Origin: Copromyces sp. CBS 386.78
Taxonomy: Eukaryota > Ascomycota > Sordariomycetes > Sordariales > Sordariaceae
Assembly: GCA_030685235.1 (NCBI GenBank)
Contig: MU839171.1
Location: forward strand, 62,001-126,000
Reading direction: 5' to 3'
DNA length: 64,000 bases
Shown here: piece by piece, positions 47,961-60,440 of the stretch
Numbering within the stretch: the stretch's first letter is position 1
How the letters are laid out: every line of letters begins with the position of its first letter
Program-made: the position numbers and the translations under genes
Notes under the pieces: generated by a model
Told to the model about the DNA's origin: nothing
Databases searched by the model: none
The model's input: only the letters and a program-made list of their open reading frames with translations

Positions 47961-48857
47961 TCACAAAACCGACCTCCACCCTCCATTCCCACTAACCCCC
48001 TTATCCAGCCCCAAAAACTGCACCACCTGTCCCAAATGATCAACACCCCAAAACCCCTCCGTCTCCCCCTTCAAGTTAGTGCACGTAAACCACGGCAGTC
48101 CAAACGCCCCCTCAGCAAACGCCTGATCCGTGTTCTCCACCAACCTCTGCTTCACCTCAGCAGTCTGTGCCGCCGCCAACATCTTAACCGCCGCAGCTTC
48201 TCCCCCTTCAAGGGAAGAAGAGAGGACGGAGCGGAGATGGGCGGGTTCGTGGACGGGCGTGCCGTTGACCCAGTAGGATCTGTAGAGGGCGTCTAGGGCG
48301 GAGATGATTTGCGACTGGGATTGGGAGGAGGAGGCTTCGATGCCGGCGAGGACGCGCTGGATGGGGAGGGTGTTGGGCGGGAAGTTTGGGGGCATTTGGT
48401 CGATTATCGGGATGGAGAAGGCGCGGGCCCAGCGAAGCCGTTCGATGTTGATCCATTTGTCTTTGTTTTTGATCCTGATAGGTGCGGTGTTGTTGCACTG
48501 TTTTTGGTTTTGCAAAGGCTGTGTTAGTGAGGTGTGGTGGATGTGATAAGTGCGACGAATGGATGGATGGAGGCGAGGGGACGAGGAGGGAAGGAGACGA
48601 ACCTTGTTCATCAAGCCGCCGAGGAATATGGGGACGTATTTAATGTCGACATCTTTGAAGATTGGGTCATTCTATTCATTGGAAGAAATATTAGCGATCC
48701 GTTTGCTTCCTTAGTTCTACTTGTGTGTGGTATGAAGGTATTGTAAGTCGGTGGACTTCGCCCGTTAAGTCATACGTACCCGGAGGATGTGATACGCCTC
48801 GTACGCGAAAGGGCTGACAGTATCGAGGTAGAGCGTGATCTTGGGCTTGGGAACCAT
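47961..48857 (-). CDS. Kappa-class glutathione S-transferase / 2-hydroxychromene-2-carboxylate isomerase-like (DsbA-fold) protein
   Basis: This is a thioredoxin-fold enzyme of the DsbA/GST-kappa family. Fungal members probably conjugate or isomerise small electrophiles; the substrate is unknown. Three exons are joined in phase 0: 48780-48857, 48603-48671 and 47961-48497, with introns 48672-48779 and 48498-48602. The product has 227 residues, the family's usual size (human GSTK1 is 226). It starts ITLYLDTVSPFAYEAYHIL, with Ser15 in the place of the glutathione-activating serine. LGGLMNK, PPNFPPNTLPIQRVL and AFGLPWFTC (the cis-proline region) are all typical. No signal peptide is visible, and a mitochondrial or peroxisomal address cannot be judged. 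It lies head-to-tail with prp3, 493 bases away. Confidence 0.88.
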
Positions 48858-49350
48858 GGTGTCGACTTAGTGTTGGACTTGGGAAAGGAAGACTAGACGA
48901 TAGTTTGATTGGAAACAGTTACAGGTACAGAACAGATTGAAGGTAACGAATTGATGCTTAGGGAGTCTTTATATGGTGACACCAAAGGCAGACTCCGTGA
49001 GGAGACTAGCGTTCAAACAATGATGGACAGGAGCCGAGGAGGTGGAAGCTGATCCCGATTGCAACCCCTCACTCAATAGCTCGCCTCGTGTGGGGAAACA
49101 CCAGACCAAGAAACCAACGAAGATCTGGGGTACGCAGATCTTGTCGTCCAAGATGCCGGTAGTCCATCACTGCACGAATGTCAATGACTTGAAAGGAAGT
49201 AAACCTTATTCAATACTCTTCAAAGATGTTTATTCGTGGGTTTTCACTGATACACTAGAGGAACCATGGTACCCCCTCTTTTCCCGGCCAACCATGCCAG
49301 ATCATCAGACTGCTAAAGAAGTATACTGTATCCTCCGTTTACACCGTAGC
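48858..49350. other. Promoter of the GST-kappa gene plus prp3 3' UTR
   Basis: The interval is 493 bases between two minus-strand genes. No open frame looks coding and no motif stands out. Confidence 0.5.
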
Positions 49351-50820
49351 TCATACATGGCTCGGGGTGTTCTTTGCCTGCGTCCAAAAGTTCTCCATCT
49401 TCATCTGAGACAGGAACTCTCTGGCCTCCTGGTCCGTCTCACACACTTTGCTGCTCCATTTCTTGAATGACTGCGTCTTGGACTCGCCCTCAAATATGAG
49501 TTGGCACTTGTTATTCGACAAGTCTTTCAACACGCCTTGCTCATCCTCAGCCTTCAACCAATCCCTCACCGCCGCGCCAGACGCGCTGGGTTCCCTGTCC
49601 AGCGAGGGCACACTCTCAGTCCAGTCGATACGGCGCATCATGAGCTTCTTGTACGCGTTGACACTGTGCTCGCCGCCCTCCACGATAACCAGGCAGAACT
49701 TGGGGTGCATAATACACGCGCCCGTAAGCGCGTGCTGCTGGGCGTTTTGCCCAATCTTGAAACGGTGCTTGCCATTGGCTAGACTGCCGATCTTGAAGAC
49801 AAGCGTGTGAACACCCTTTTGGACGTCGTTTTGCTGGTTCTGAGCGAGCTTCTCGAGCCGTTGCTCCTTTGTGAGCTTGCGCTCCTCGTTTCCTTGCATG
49901 TGCTTGTCGAAGCGCTCCTGGATCTCGCGGTTGACGCGCGCCTCGACGGCCGTCGGGTCCTTGACAGCCTCCTCGCCCAAAACGCGCATCAGGTTCGACT
50001 TCTTGACCTTGGGTGGCGGGGCCGGTTCCAGACCGAGACGGATCTTGGCTTGCTTCTCCTTGAGCTCCATCATGCGGCGTTGGCGACGCAGCTTCTGTTG
50101 CTCCTTGTGTGTGAGGTACATGGGTTTGACTTCAGTTACAAGTTTGTCCTGCGGTGGTTCAATGGCAACTGGGTGCTGGATGTAAATGGTAACGACGCTA
50201 TCGGGGGTGTTGACTTTGATCGAGTCGGGAATGTTGCTGTAGTCGTTGCCGTCGATAAGGCCCTGATCCCACCATTCCACGTCCGGGGGCGCCTCGATGA
50301 CGAAGGCCTTTTCGATGTCTCTGTCTTCGTCCAATCCTGCTTTCCTAGCCTGCTCTGCGATCCTCTTCTTCATTTCCTCCAAGGCGGCCTGTCTCCGTAG
50401 CGCATTCGCCTGGGCAATGTATTTGCCCTTTTGATTGAAGATGAGCTGCCGGGGCTCTTTGGGCTTGCCTTGTGGTCCATGACTGCCGGTGTCTAGGTAA
50501 GGGTTGGCTCGGGGCTGGCCTGTTGTTGTTGCCGACGGTGTTCGGTGTTCCTTCCTGTTGAATGATTCTGCGACTTTCTGAGCGGCTCGTCGACCTGCTG
50601 CAGCGGCCGCGAGAGAGTCACCAGGTTTGATGGGTGCGCCAAGATCTGCGAGAGCAGGATGGAGTGGTGTATTCAAGCCGCCCTTAGCTTTGGCGCCTCC
50701 AACTGCTGCAGCGACACGGGCCTTGAGTGCGGCCATGCGATCGGCGGCGGATTCGGGTTTCTGAACTCGTGATGTCGCGTCATGGCGGGGGCCGAGCCCG
50801 CTTGGCTGTCCACGATCCAT
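49351..50820 (-). CDS. prp3: U4/U6 snRNP-associated splicing factor Prp3
   Basis: This nuclear protein holds U4/U6 in the tri-snRNP. It is a single exon of 489 codons. The N-terminus has low-complexity Ala/Lys-rich sequence (about 10-80). The PRP3 domain starts at about 125 with PRQLIFNQKGKYIAQANALRRQ and includes VEWWDQGLIDGNDY and IYIQHPVAIEPP, followed by the basic helical stretch QQKLRRQRRMMELKE. The C-terminal DUF1115 domain runs from about 350 to 480 (LTGACIMHPKFCLVIVEGG and MMRRIDWTE). Yeast Prp3 is 469 residues and human 683. The first ATG is at 50820, but the frame is open for 42 more codons upstream to a TAG at 50947-50949, with no ATG. That extension is Pro-rich, so non-AUG initiation or an unseen exon is possible. 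Confidence 0.92.
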   Translation of the reverse strand: MDRGQPSGLGPRHDATSRVQKPESAADRMAALKARVAAAVGGAKAKGGLNTPLHPALADLGAPIKPGDSLAAAAAGRRAAQKVAESFNRKEHRTPSATTTGQPRANPYLDTGSHGPQGKPKEPRQLIFNQKGKYIAQANALRRQAALEEMKKRIAEQARKAGLDEDRDIEKAFVIEAPPDVEWWDQGLIDGNDYSNIPDSIKVNTPDSVVTIYIQHPVAIEPPQDKLVTEVKPMYLTHKEQQKLRRQRRMMELKEKQAKIRLGLEPAPPPKVKKSNLMRVLGEEAVKDPTAVEARVNREIQERFDKHMQGNEERKLTKEQRLEKLAQNQQNDVQKGVHTLVFKIGSLANGKHRFKIGQNAQQHALTGACIMHPKFCLVIVEGGEHSVNAYKKLMMRRIDWTESVPSLDREPSASGAAVRDWLKAEDEQGVLKDLSNNKCQLIFEGESKTQSFKKWSSKVCETDQEAREFLSQMKMENFWTQAKNTPSHV

Positions 50821-51641
50821 GTTGATGTGCAATGCCTTGCTGATAGCAAGAGTCGGTTTGTTGGGTGATGGAGCAAGAGGTCGAGGTCTCTCGTAGAGCT
50901 GCTGGGATGTCGTGGCAAGGCGCGGAGGTCGGGGTGGGATGGAACTCTATATCGTAAGTTGGTGTGTACTAAAGTCACGGGTGGATGAGTGCGGTTTGCA
51001 ATATCGAAGTCAGATTTCCCTGGTCAAGTCCCGGCCTTGATGGTTCCCAGAGTTGGAGGTTCCGTCGTGGTGGAAAGTGGATGTTCGAGTTGAAGTTGAG
51101 GAAACAAAACAAAACAAAACAAAACGTGGAGTTGCAGTGACGATAGCGACAGATGACAGGGAAGTGGATTGCCCGCTGCCTGGAAAGCGTGAAAGAGACG
51201 CTGGGGTCGCTGCTTGCTGACTGCACTGCAATGTTAAAATCAATGGATCCAGCGCGAATGGAGTCCCGTCAGCCAAGCCAGCCACCGCCCACCGAGGTGC
51301 GGGTTCCCCACAGGCGCAGCAGCAAGTTCTGCCAGCCGCGACCGCCAAAAAATATTCTTTCGCGCAAGCTCCATCTTCAAGTCCCCACCAATAGGCGAAG
51401 CTGCAGACTGTGATTGACTGCAGTCCTGCCCGGCATAGAGTAGCGAAAGGCTTTTGGCTGGTAAACACCCTGAAGGCTCAATTTGTACTCGATATCTTCT
51501 TTTTTGAAGTTTTTGGCCTCGCAAGTTGCCGCTGTCCACCCCGACCGTGCATACTTGCCTGCGGCCCTCCTTCAGACGAAAATCCTCGCCATGGGATTTT
51601 AAGGATTTCGAATCCGTAACCACACGCCACCATCGCCCACC
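50821..51641. promoter_or_regulatory. Divergent prp3 / RNA polymerase I subunit promoter region
   Basis: The 821 bases lie between the two start codons, which face away from each other. A CCAAT lies near 51387. An (AAAAC)4 microsatellite is at 51106-51125 with a partial AAAC before it. Minus-strand ATG is scarce for about 200 bases upstream of prp3. Shared control of a splicing factor and rRNA transcription is plausible but not shown. Confidence 0.5.
51102..51125 (+). repeat. AAAAC pentanucleotide microsatellite
   Basis: AAAC followed by four AAAAC units lies in the shared prp3/rpa190 upstream region. It is probably variable in length between strains. Confidence 0.8.
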
Positions 51642-54600
51642 ATGAATATTTCGCAGCCCGTGTCGTCCTCTCTGGACAGCGTCGAGTTCACCTTCCTGAC
51701 CGACAACGAGATCCGCGCCATCTCCGTTCGCAAGATCGAGAATGAGAGCACCTTCGACACTCTGCTGAACCCCGTCCCCGGCGGTCTCTACGATCCTGCC
51801 TTGGGTTCCTGGGGCGACTCACTGTGAGACTCCCCGTCCCGTTGTCTGTCTTGTCAACTTGAAGGTTGGTGATCTGAATAGTAGTGTTGACTGATATGAC
51901 TTTTCAATGTATAGCTGCACAACATGTAACCTTGGCCAGTCGCAATGTCCCGGCCATCCCGGCCATATCGAGCTCCCCGTGCCTGTCTACCACCCCGTCT
52001 TCATGGACCAAGCATACCGTCTGCTCCGCGCGCAATGTGTCTACTGCCACCGGTTCCGCCTCCCCCGGAGGGAAATCCACCGCTACTCCTGCATGCTCCG
52101 TCTGCTGCAGTGCGGCCTTCTCAAGGAGGCCCAGATGATCGACTCTTTCGGTGAAAGCGAGTTCGGTTCTGCCATTCGCCAATTCCAGCTGGCCGACGTG
52201 CCCGGGAGGGAGGACGATGAGGCCGAAGAGGAGGGAAACAACCTGAACGACAGTACCATCCGCCAACGGGAAGCATACGTCCGTTCTGTTCTTCGTGAGC
52301 ACCGAACCAAGGTCACTATGCGCGACATTAACAAGGGCAAGCACGAAGGCGCCGCCGACATGCGCAGGGCTCTCGTCAAGGAGTTCCTGGCTGCCATCAT
52401 CAAGGACAAGAAGTGCAGGACCTGCGACGGCATCTCTCCCGTCTACCGCAAGGATCGGTACACGAAGATCTTCGAGCGCGACCTCACACAGAAGGAGAAG
52501 GCCGCCATGGCCCAGGCTGGAAGGAAGCGCGCCGATGCGCTGGCCATGAAGGGCGGCAAGAAGAAGGATCATGATGACGATGAGGGAGTCGCCGATATCG
52601 AGTCGACAGCCAGCGAATCCGACAACAGCGAAGGCGAGGGCGAAGAGCTCGACGAGAACGGCGATGTCGTCATGGTGGACGCGGGAAGCAAGACCAAGAC
52701 GAAGGAGAAGGCTGAGAAGAGGGCTCTTCCCCAGAGATACATCAGCTCTCTCGAGGTCAAGGAGAGGTTAAACTTCCTTTTCCAAAAGGAGCAGGAGATC
52801 ATGGCTCTGCTGTTCAGCTCCAAGCCTCGTCCCAAGCACGCGAAGCCCATGACTGCCGACATGTTCTTCATTCAGACCCTCCTCGTCCCTCCCAACAAAT
52901 TCAGACCCGAGGCTAGAATGGGCGACCAAGTAACGGAAGCGCAGCAAAACAGTCTCTACAAGCTGATCCTCAGGGGGTCGTCTATGGTCGCCCAGATCTC
53001 CCGCGAGGTTTCCGAGACCGCAAAGGGTAACGCCCCCGAGGACGGACGCAGAGCCAGGGATATCAATGCGCTCTACCAAGCGTGGACGCAGCTCCAAGAC
53101 GCCGTCAACTCCTTGATCGATCGCGATAAGAACCCTGTTCAGGGTGCTGCTGGAAAGCGCAACGAGGACGGTATCAAGCAGAAGCTCGAGAAGAAGGAGG
53201 GTCTCTTCCGCAAGAACATGATGGGCAAGCGTGTCAACTTTGCCGCCAGATCCGTCATCTCTCCCGATCCCAACATCGAGACCAGCGAAATCGGTGTCCC
53301 TCCGGTATTCGCCAGGAAGCTCACCTACCCCGAGCCGGTAACAAGTCACAACTACCACGACCTCAAGAATGCAGTCACCAACGGTATGGACAAGTGGCCC
53401 GGTGCTTCTGCGATCGAGATGGAGAACGGCCAAATCATCAACTTGAGGAACAAGTCCGAGGAGGAGCGCCAGGCCCTTGCCAACCAGCTCTTGGCCCCTA
53501 CCAACAACAACTTCAGCGGAGTTCGCAACAAGAAGGTCCACCGTCACCTCACGAACGGTGATGTCGTCCTCATGAACCGTCAGCCCACCCTTCACAAGCC
53601 CTCCATCATGGGTCACAGAGTCAGAGTGCTGCCGGGCGAGAAGACGATTCGCATGCACTACGCCAACTGCAACACCTACAACGCCGATTTCGATGGTGAC
53701 GAGATGAACATGCATTTCCCCCAAAACGAGATTGCGCGTGCCGAGGCCCTTCAGCTCGCCGACACTGACCACCAGTACATCTCCGGCACCGCTGGCAAGC
53801 CTCTCCGTGGTCTTATTCAGGATCATTTGTCCGTTTCCGTCATTCTCTGTAACAAGGACACTTTCTTTGATCGGGCCAACTATCACCAACTCATCTACGC
53901 CGCTCTCCGGCCCGAGAGTGGTCACATTATGGGGGACAAGATTGAGCTTGTACCACCGGCGATCATCAAGCCGGCCCCCCGCTGGACGGGTAAGCAAGTC
54001 ATTACCACAATCCTCAAGAACATCAAGCCACCAAACTGCGGTGACCTCTGGATGAATGGCTCTACACAAGTCAAGGCTCATCAGTGGGGTGACCATGCCC
54101 CAGAAGAAGGCCAGGTCACTTTCCGCGATGGCGAGTTTGTCACCGGTATTCTCGACAAGTCTCAGCTGGGTCCCAGCAGTGGTGGTTTCATTCACTCGAT
54201 TCACGAAGTCTATGGCCCCTCAGCTGCCGGCAAGCTCCTCAGTTGCATGGGTCGTCTCCTCACCCGCTACCTGGCTATGGTTGCCTTCTCGTGCGGTATG
54301 GACGATCTAGTAATGACGCCCAAGGGAGAGGCAGACAGGAGGGAGAAGATCAAGGCCGCCGCTGACATCGGTCTCGAGGTTGCTGCCAAGTATGTGTCGC
54401 TCGAGGAGCAGAAGCCTACTCCCGAAGATCCCCTTCTTTTGCAACGCTTGGAGGAAGTCATGCGCAACGACAAGAAGCAAGAGAACTTGGATCTTTTGAT
54501 GAACCAACGCTGCGCCCAACTCTCCAGCGAGATCACCAAAACATGTTTGCCTGCTGGTCTGCAAAAGAAGTTCCCCAAGAACCAAATGCAAAGTATGACA

Positions 54601-56960
54601 ACATCAGGTGCTAAGGGTTCTCCTGTCAACGCCAACCTCATTTCTTGCAACTTGGGTCAGCAGGTTTTGGAAGGTAGACGTGTCCCCGTCATGGTTAGCG
54701 GCAAGACTCTTCCTAGTTTCAAGCCCTTCGATACCAACGCCAGAGCTGGTGGTTACATCGTCCAGCGCTTCTTGACTGGCATTCGCCCCCAGGAGTACTA
54801 CTTCCATCACATGGCCGGTCGTGAGGGTCTTATTGACACAGCCGTCAAGACATCGCGTTCCGGTTACCTCCAGAGATGTTTGATCAAGGGTATGGAAGGC
54901 CTCAAGGTTTTTTACGACTCTTCGGTCAGAGACTCGGACGGCTCCATCATTCAGTTTCTGTTCGGTGAGGATGGTCTCGATATTTCCAAGCAAAAGTACT
55001 TGAACGATTTCGAGTTTATCATCCGCAACTTGAAATCTGAGTTGGCGCATCTCCACTACTCGGAAGAGGGCACTCAGGCTCTCTTCGAGCACAAGGACCA
55101 CGTCATCAAGCAGATGAAGGCTGCCCTCAAGTCGAGGGATACCCGTAACCCGCTCAGCCCGATCCAGTCGGATGTTGACCCTGCCTTGTACGCTTTTGCC
55201 ACATCGGAGAACTTTTTTGAGAAGATGACCAAATACGTCAAGGAGAACAAGGATGGCTTGATCAAGGAGAAGAAGGGCGACTCTTCTGGCACCATTGTCC
55301 GCAAGACCGCCGAGAAGATCTTGGCAGCCAAGTACATCAGGTCGATGGTGGAGCCTGGTGAGGCTGTTGGTATCGTGGCCGGTCAGTCCGTCGGTGAGCC
55401 CTCGACGCAGATGACACTGAACACCTTCCATTTGGCTGGTCACTCGGCCAAGAACGTCACCCTGGGTATTCCCCGTCTTCGTGAAATTCTCATGACGGCT
55501 TCTGCCAAGATCTCGACTCCTGCCATGACCCTCTACCCCAACCCTGAGCTTTCAGATGCAGACTGCGAGCAGTTCGCCAAGTCCATCAGCATTCTTCCCC
55601 TGGCCGATGTTACCAAGGAGGTTACCGTCAGGGAGAAGATGGGCCGTGGCTTGGGCTACCCTCTCGCCAAGCTCTTCGAGATCCGGTTGCGCTTCTTCCC
55701 ATCTGAGGAGTACTGCAAGACATATGCGATCGAGATCGCGGATGTTCTTGCGACTGTCGAGAGGAAGTTCGTGCCACTGCTTGGTCAGCTCACCAGGAAG
55801 GAGATCAAGAAGAAGTACAAGGAGAACTCTGCTGCCACTCCCGAGATTGGTGTCAAGGTTGGCACCGTCGAGATGGCGGCGCCCGACGGCGAGCGTGCTA
55901 TCGGCGAGGATGGCGACGCGGATGATGACGATGACGGTGATGATGACGCCACCAACGCCAAGAACAGGGCCAACAGGCATGAGGCCGTGTCCTACGGCCC
56001 CAACGACGACGACGATGATGCCATCCAGAAGTCTCTGCAGCGCGCGGATGACGATGAGGAGGAGGGCGAGGAGAGACTTGAGTTTGACGATGAGGGCTAC
56101 GGTGGCAGCCCAGAGCCCGAGGACCGCAACGCTGATGGCGACATGTCGGTGTACAAATCCCGATCACGCGAGACCCGCATCAAGGACAAGAACGACTTTG
56201 TTGCCCGCTTCAAATGCGATGAGCAGGGTGGCGAGTGGTGCGAGATGATCTTGGAGTTCGATCCCGCGACACCCAAGATTCTCATGCTCAACCTCGTCAC
56301 CGAGGCCGTCAAGAAGGCGCTCATCCAGCAGATCCCTAGACTCGGAACCGCAACATCCGTCGTGGAGAACAAGGAGCGTCTTGTCCACACTGAGGGCTCT
56401 AACCTCAAGGCCATGCAGCAGTACGCCGACTACATTAACCCCAACAAGATCATGACCAACGACATTGCCCAAGTGCTCGAGATCTACGGTGTTGAGGCCG
56501 CCAGGAACAGCATCGTTCGCGAACTGAGCGGTGTCTTCAAGGGTCACGGTATCGGTGTCGACCCCCGCCATCTGAACCTAATTGGCGACTTCATGACCAG
56601 GTAAGATACAATTCCCGACACAAACTCGGCGAGAAACAAGTTACTAACCAGTACATCTACAGAAACGGTGGCTTCACTCCTTTCAACCGTATGGGTCTGA
56701 CCGGCAACGTCTCCCCATTCACCAAGATGAGTTACGGTACGTTATCATTAGTCCTTCCTAGCCATAGCTTGAACTTCATCACTGACATTTTCACAGAAAC
56801 CACCGTCGGTTTCCTCAAGGACGCCGTCCTCGACGGCGACTGGGACAGCCTCGACACCCCATCAGGCAGACTCGTCGTCGGTAAGCTGGGCGTCACCGGT
56901 ACCGGCTCGTTCGACGTGCTCACCAAGGTGCCTACTGAGCACCACTCTCATAAGCTATAA
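51642..56960 (+). CDS. rpa190: RNA polymerase I largest subunit (RPA190/A190)
   Basis: This is the catalytic subunit that transcribes 35S rRNA in the nucleolus, 1701 residues (yeast A190 is 1664). Four exons: 51642-51823, 51915-56600, 56663-56736 and 56797-56960, with introns 51824-51914 (phase 2), 56601-56662 and 56737-56796. The start MNISQPVSSSLDSVEF and the clamp-core CPGHPGHIELPVPVYHP are Pol I type, not Pol II or III. The active-site NADFDGD is at residues 650-656, with three Asp for Mg. The bridge-helix/trigger region follows (GIRPQEYYFHHMAGREGLIDTAVKTS is continuous here; key residues G, E, H and R are intact). A strongly acidic Asp/Glu insert occupies about 1390-1465, as in Pol I. 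No CTD heptads follow; it ends after GSFDVLTK. No defects seen. Confidence 0.97.
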
Positions 56961-57633
56961 GTCGCCTTCGAGAGTAGGTGCGTCGTGTCGTGTCGTGCCG
57001 CATGTTGTTAGTTTTATATGATGAACCTCTGGGGTGTACAAAAAGGGATGGAACATGGAGAAATGAAATGCATCAATCACTCAAATTTGGTAGAATAGGT
57101 AGCCCACCCTGACCTGATTTGGCGGCGAAAATGGGTTTGGTGTTTTGTAATGTTTTGCTTTATTTGTTGGCTCTAAAACGATTTTTTTACTCTTCAACAT
57201 AAGGAAACTTGCATGGTAGAAATCATCTCGCTTGGTTGCAGAACAGACAATCTTTTTGATGGATACCTCCAAGTGTTGAGGCTCATGATGTAGCGAAGTA
57301 CAATGGAGGCTGAGGCGTGATTATTGAAACACCCAAATCATTAACGTCATGGCATCGCTGTGCGAAACGGCTTTACCTTTCAACGACCCGACCCACTTTG
57401 CAGCCAAAAGTATGTTCTAGCAGGAGGATTACCGTGGCGGATCTGTGCTGTTCACCTACTATCCTAGTTCCTTGAATGAAAGTTTCTCCCCTCTAGAGTT
57501 ACTCGGATGACTTGGACTTTTCAACGCCAACAACCAAACCATGTACTTTGCATAGCCACTCTCCTTTGTGTGGTGCTCACAAGACCCAACGGACCGACGG
57601 ACTTCAAAGACAAATCTGTCAAGTTCACCTCTA

Positions 57634-57670
57634 TAGGTACCTTAGGTATGGTACCTTACATAGGTACGTG
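57634..57670. repeat. Cluster of GGTACC/AGGTACCT words
   Basis: Three TAGGTAC/GGTACC words lie within 37 bases. Similar words appear at about 5713, 8140, 28650, 29240 and 60416, always outside genes. They look like a background repeat of this genome rather than a single element. Confidence 0.4.
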
Positions 57671-57740
57671 AACGATGTCGAGGTAGCGTGTCGACCAAGG
57701 TAAACGAGAAAACAGTGGTGTCGACGACCGGGGTTAGAAC

Positions 57741-57741
<1 letters not shown>

Positions 57742-57771
<30 letters not shown>
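57742..57771 (+). repeat. (GCA)10 trinucleotide microsatellite
   Basis: Ten perfect GCA units lie outside any supported gene. It is likely to be polymorphic. Confidence 0.95.
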
Positions 57772-58782
57772 CAGTCTGTACTATCTGCTCGTTGGTCCTA
57801 CTGCCTCGTCTATCTATCTATGTACACTTCTATGAGTGTCTTTCTACTGATGTATACAGCACAGCCTATTTCACGAACGGCTCGGGTAGGTACTATTGCT
57901 AGGTATCTTACCTACGGTGCATCGTTCCGACTCAGTAAACCTTGTGTGTTGTGATAGGCTGCCATGGACGTTCGGTGTGCCGTGTGGTTGGCGTGTTGTT
58001 GGCGAGTGGTTGGTGATCAACATGACGACAGGGCAGGCAGTGGTGTTGACGAATGGACATCTGCAACGCAACGGTGTTGTTGCTACGGTAGAAGTATGCA
58101 GCTAGCCAAGGAAGGAGACATGAAGACCGAAGAGCAAAACATGAGGTTGTGAGATGATAGCGGGCATGGACACAGTCCAATCATAACACCATGAGATCCT
58201 TCAAAATCCCTGAACATCCAACCATCACATATGCATGGAAGCCTTCTAGAAACCAGAATCCGAAGGTGAATATATCAAAACTAGATTAACCGTATCAAAC
58301 TTGCTCCACCTTTGTTAACGTTGTAGTAGTAACAGCCTGGCTTCTTGTACGGGAGAGCGAGCAATTACGACGCTATCTCGGTCACCTGGGGGGTTACAGA
58401 CATACAGTACAAATTTAAGTTAGAAACTTTGAACGTCAAATCGCGCTGCCCCCAACCAACCGAGCGGCATCGAACAGATATGTTTACATTCCTGCCCGGT
58501 GCTGTATGTACACTATATCGTACCCATGATCAATGCGCCTACGGTATGTCCGAGCCGGTTTGATGTTGTTGTGCGAGGAACGTATGCTCTGACCCCTGGA
58601 GGTGTTGGAAACAGTGAAGCTTGGCGAGGAGAGCTCGCTCGCACTTCATCTAGGTTAGATGGTTACCATATACTGCAAAGACATATCCAGATTGGACCCT
58701 TTCTGGTGTTTTGTTGGGGAAATGGTGCCTGAGTTGAGTTACCATGTTTGATGTACGACCAGAGGACTTCGCGAGGGAAAAA

Positions 58783-58789
<7 letters not shown>

Positions 58790-58816
<27 letters not shown>
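58790..58816 (+). repeat. 27-base A homopolymer
   Basis: The run follows a nine-A run (58778-58786) and the bases CTT. No retroposed gene is visible upstream, so this is better read as a simple repeat than a processed-transcript tail. Confidence 0.9.
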
Positions 58817-58818
<2 letters not shown>

Positions 58819-60415
58819 CTTTAAAAACACTTGTCATTCACCCCAGCAAGCCACTTCAAAGTTCCAACAAAAAATCACGGAAGACACACGAGCAGCTCTT
58901 GCTCAAAACAGCCTAGAGGTAGACTTCTGCATACCTACCTACCTGCTACCTACCGGTCGATGCCTGCTTGGCCCTTTTCATGTGCGGGGCGTGATAGCGT
59001 TAGTCTTCGGCGCTTATTATTAACCGCCGGTTAGCTTCAGGAACTTCAAAGTTCCAGATGTGTACCGGTTCCTGTCTCCCGAAAGGATTCGATTCTCCGC
59101 CAGCACCGCGCTGTGCCGCGCAAGTTCTTGTCCAAAGACCTTGTCCTTCCTCCGTGTCAGTAGCTCGACTAGGGTGGGTGAGGTGGGCGAGTGGCGATGC
59201 GTTCAGGCCTAGGCGCGATGTTCGATGCACTTGGGAAGGGAAGGCGGGAACGGATGAAGGGAAGAGGCGCGGAAGCCAAGAGATTGAAGCTTTGCCTCAT
59301 ATCTACCTACCTAGAGGCACTCGCTTCTGGGGAGCTTGTCATGGGAAGGTACACTGGTGAGGGTAGGCAGGCACTTTCCCTGACGCCAAGCCTCCGCTGT
59401 CAGAACTTTATCAGACTCTTTCTTGCTCCTTCTCCTCTGAGTAGTGGATTGGGATTACTGATCGGAGGTGAAGATGGGGTGCGATGTGAGTTGAAGCTAA
59501 AATACTACCTCTACTTCGTTGGTGTTGGCTTTACCGACTAGTGTTGTGCCTGCATTTTGATGTGCCTTTGTATGAAGCATCAAGGAAGGCACCGATGAAA
59601 ATCGGGGCACACCTCTGTCTACCACAGAGGAAAAGGGAACAAGAGGGGAGAGGATCGGAAGTGGGGGCGGACTGTGAGTGAAGATGAACCAACCTAGCCA
59701 AGAAGAGATACACTGTTCTTGTCTTTGTTTCGATGCCTGTCCGAAGGACGTAGACTGCCCGGGCCTGTCCTCTCTTTCCCATTTGCTCTCTGTCGCTCCT
59801 TCTTGTATACCCCCCGAACGCCAGTATGGAGAAGGCACGTCCCAGAAGTCTCAATCGCAATTTCCAATGATTTGTTTCCATCACAGTGGCATTTCCTGGT
59901 GCGCAGAAAAGGACTCAAAGGGGTTGTCCTTCTTGCCTGGCCTTTGACAGCCAGAGTTTGCGGATGTGTGCTAGTGTAGCAAAGGCGGAGAGAAAAGCAA
60001 AAGCAATATAAACCCAAATTCATAGACAAAGAATCGCATCTGGACTCCCCACACAACAGCCGCCGCGTTAACACACAACCAATGCCATATGTCTGTAGCC
60101 TCCATGTAAACCTGTGTCAGTGGATGAGCCTCATCACTCTCACTCTGGTCCAGAGATGCCGCGTCCCCCCCCCCCATGTTTCGGAGCTATTGTCTTCTTT
60201 GCCTCACTTGAAGCGGATATATCCGTACTGTGTTTGCAGTTAACAAGCCCAGGTCCTTTTGCCTGGGGCTGTTCCAGTGGTGGGATGCAAAAGATATGCC
60301 AACAACGCATCGTTGTAACCGGCGAAGCAAGCGGTATTTTGCCCTCATTGTGTATATGCCATGCAAAGACCGACTGCGAAGTTCTTTCAGTCTTGTGCCT
60401 TCCGGAGAGTGACAA

Positions 60416-60440
60416 GTACCTCCACGAAAGGTAGAGGTAC
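60416..60440. repeat. Perfect 7-bp inverted repeat GTACCTC/GAGGTAC
   Basis: The arms are separated by 11 bases. There is no T run beside it and no gene end nearby, so I do not call it a terminator. Confidence 0.4.

Noticed and set aside
52768..54204. 478-codon minus-strand frame inside the RNA polymerase I gene
   Set aside because: It lies wholly antisense to a strongly conserved coding exon and has no family resemblance; it is a codon-bias shadow.
58790..58816. Poly(A) run considered as the tail of a retroposed transcript
   Set aside because: There is no gene-like sequence upstream and no flanking target duplication.
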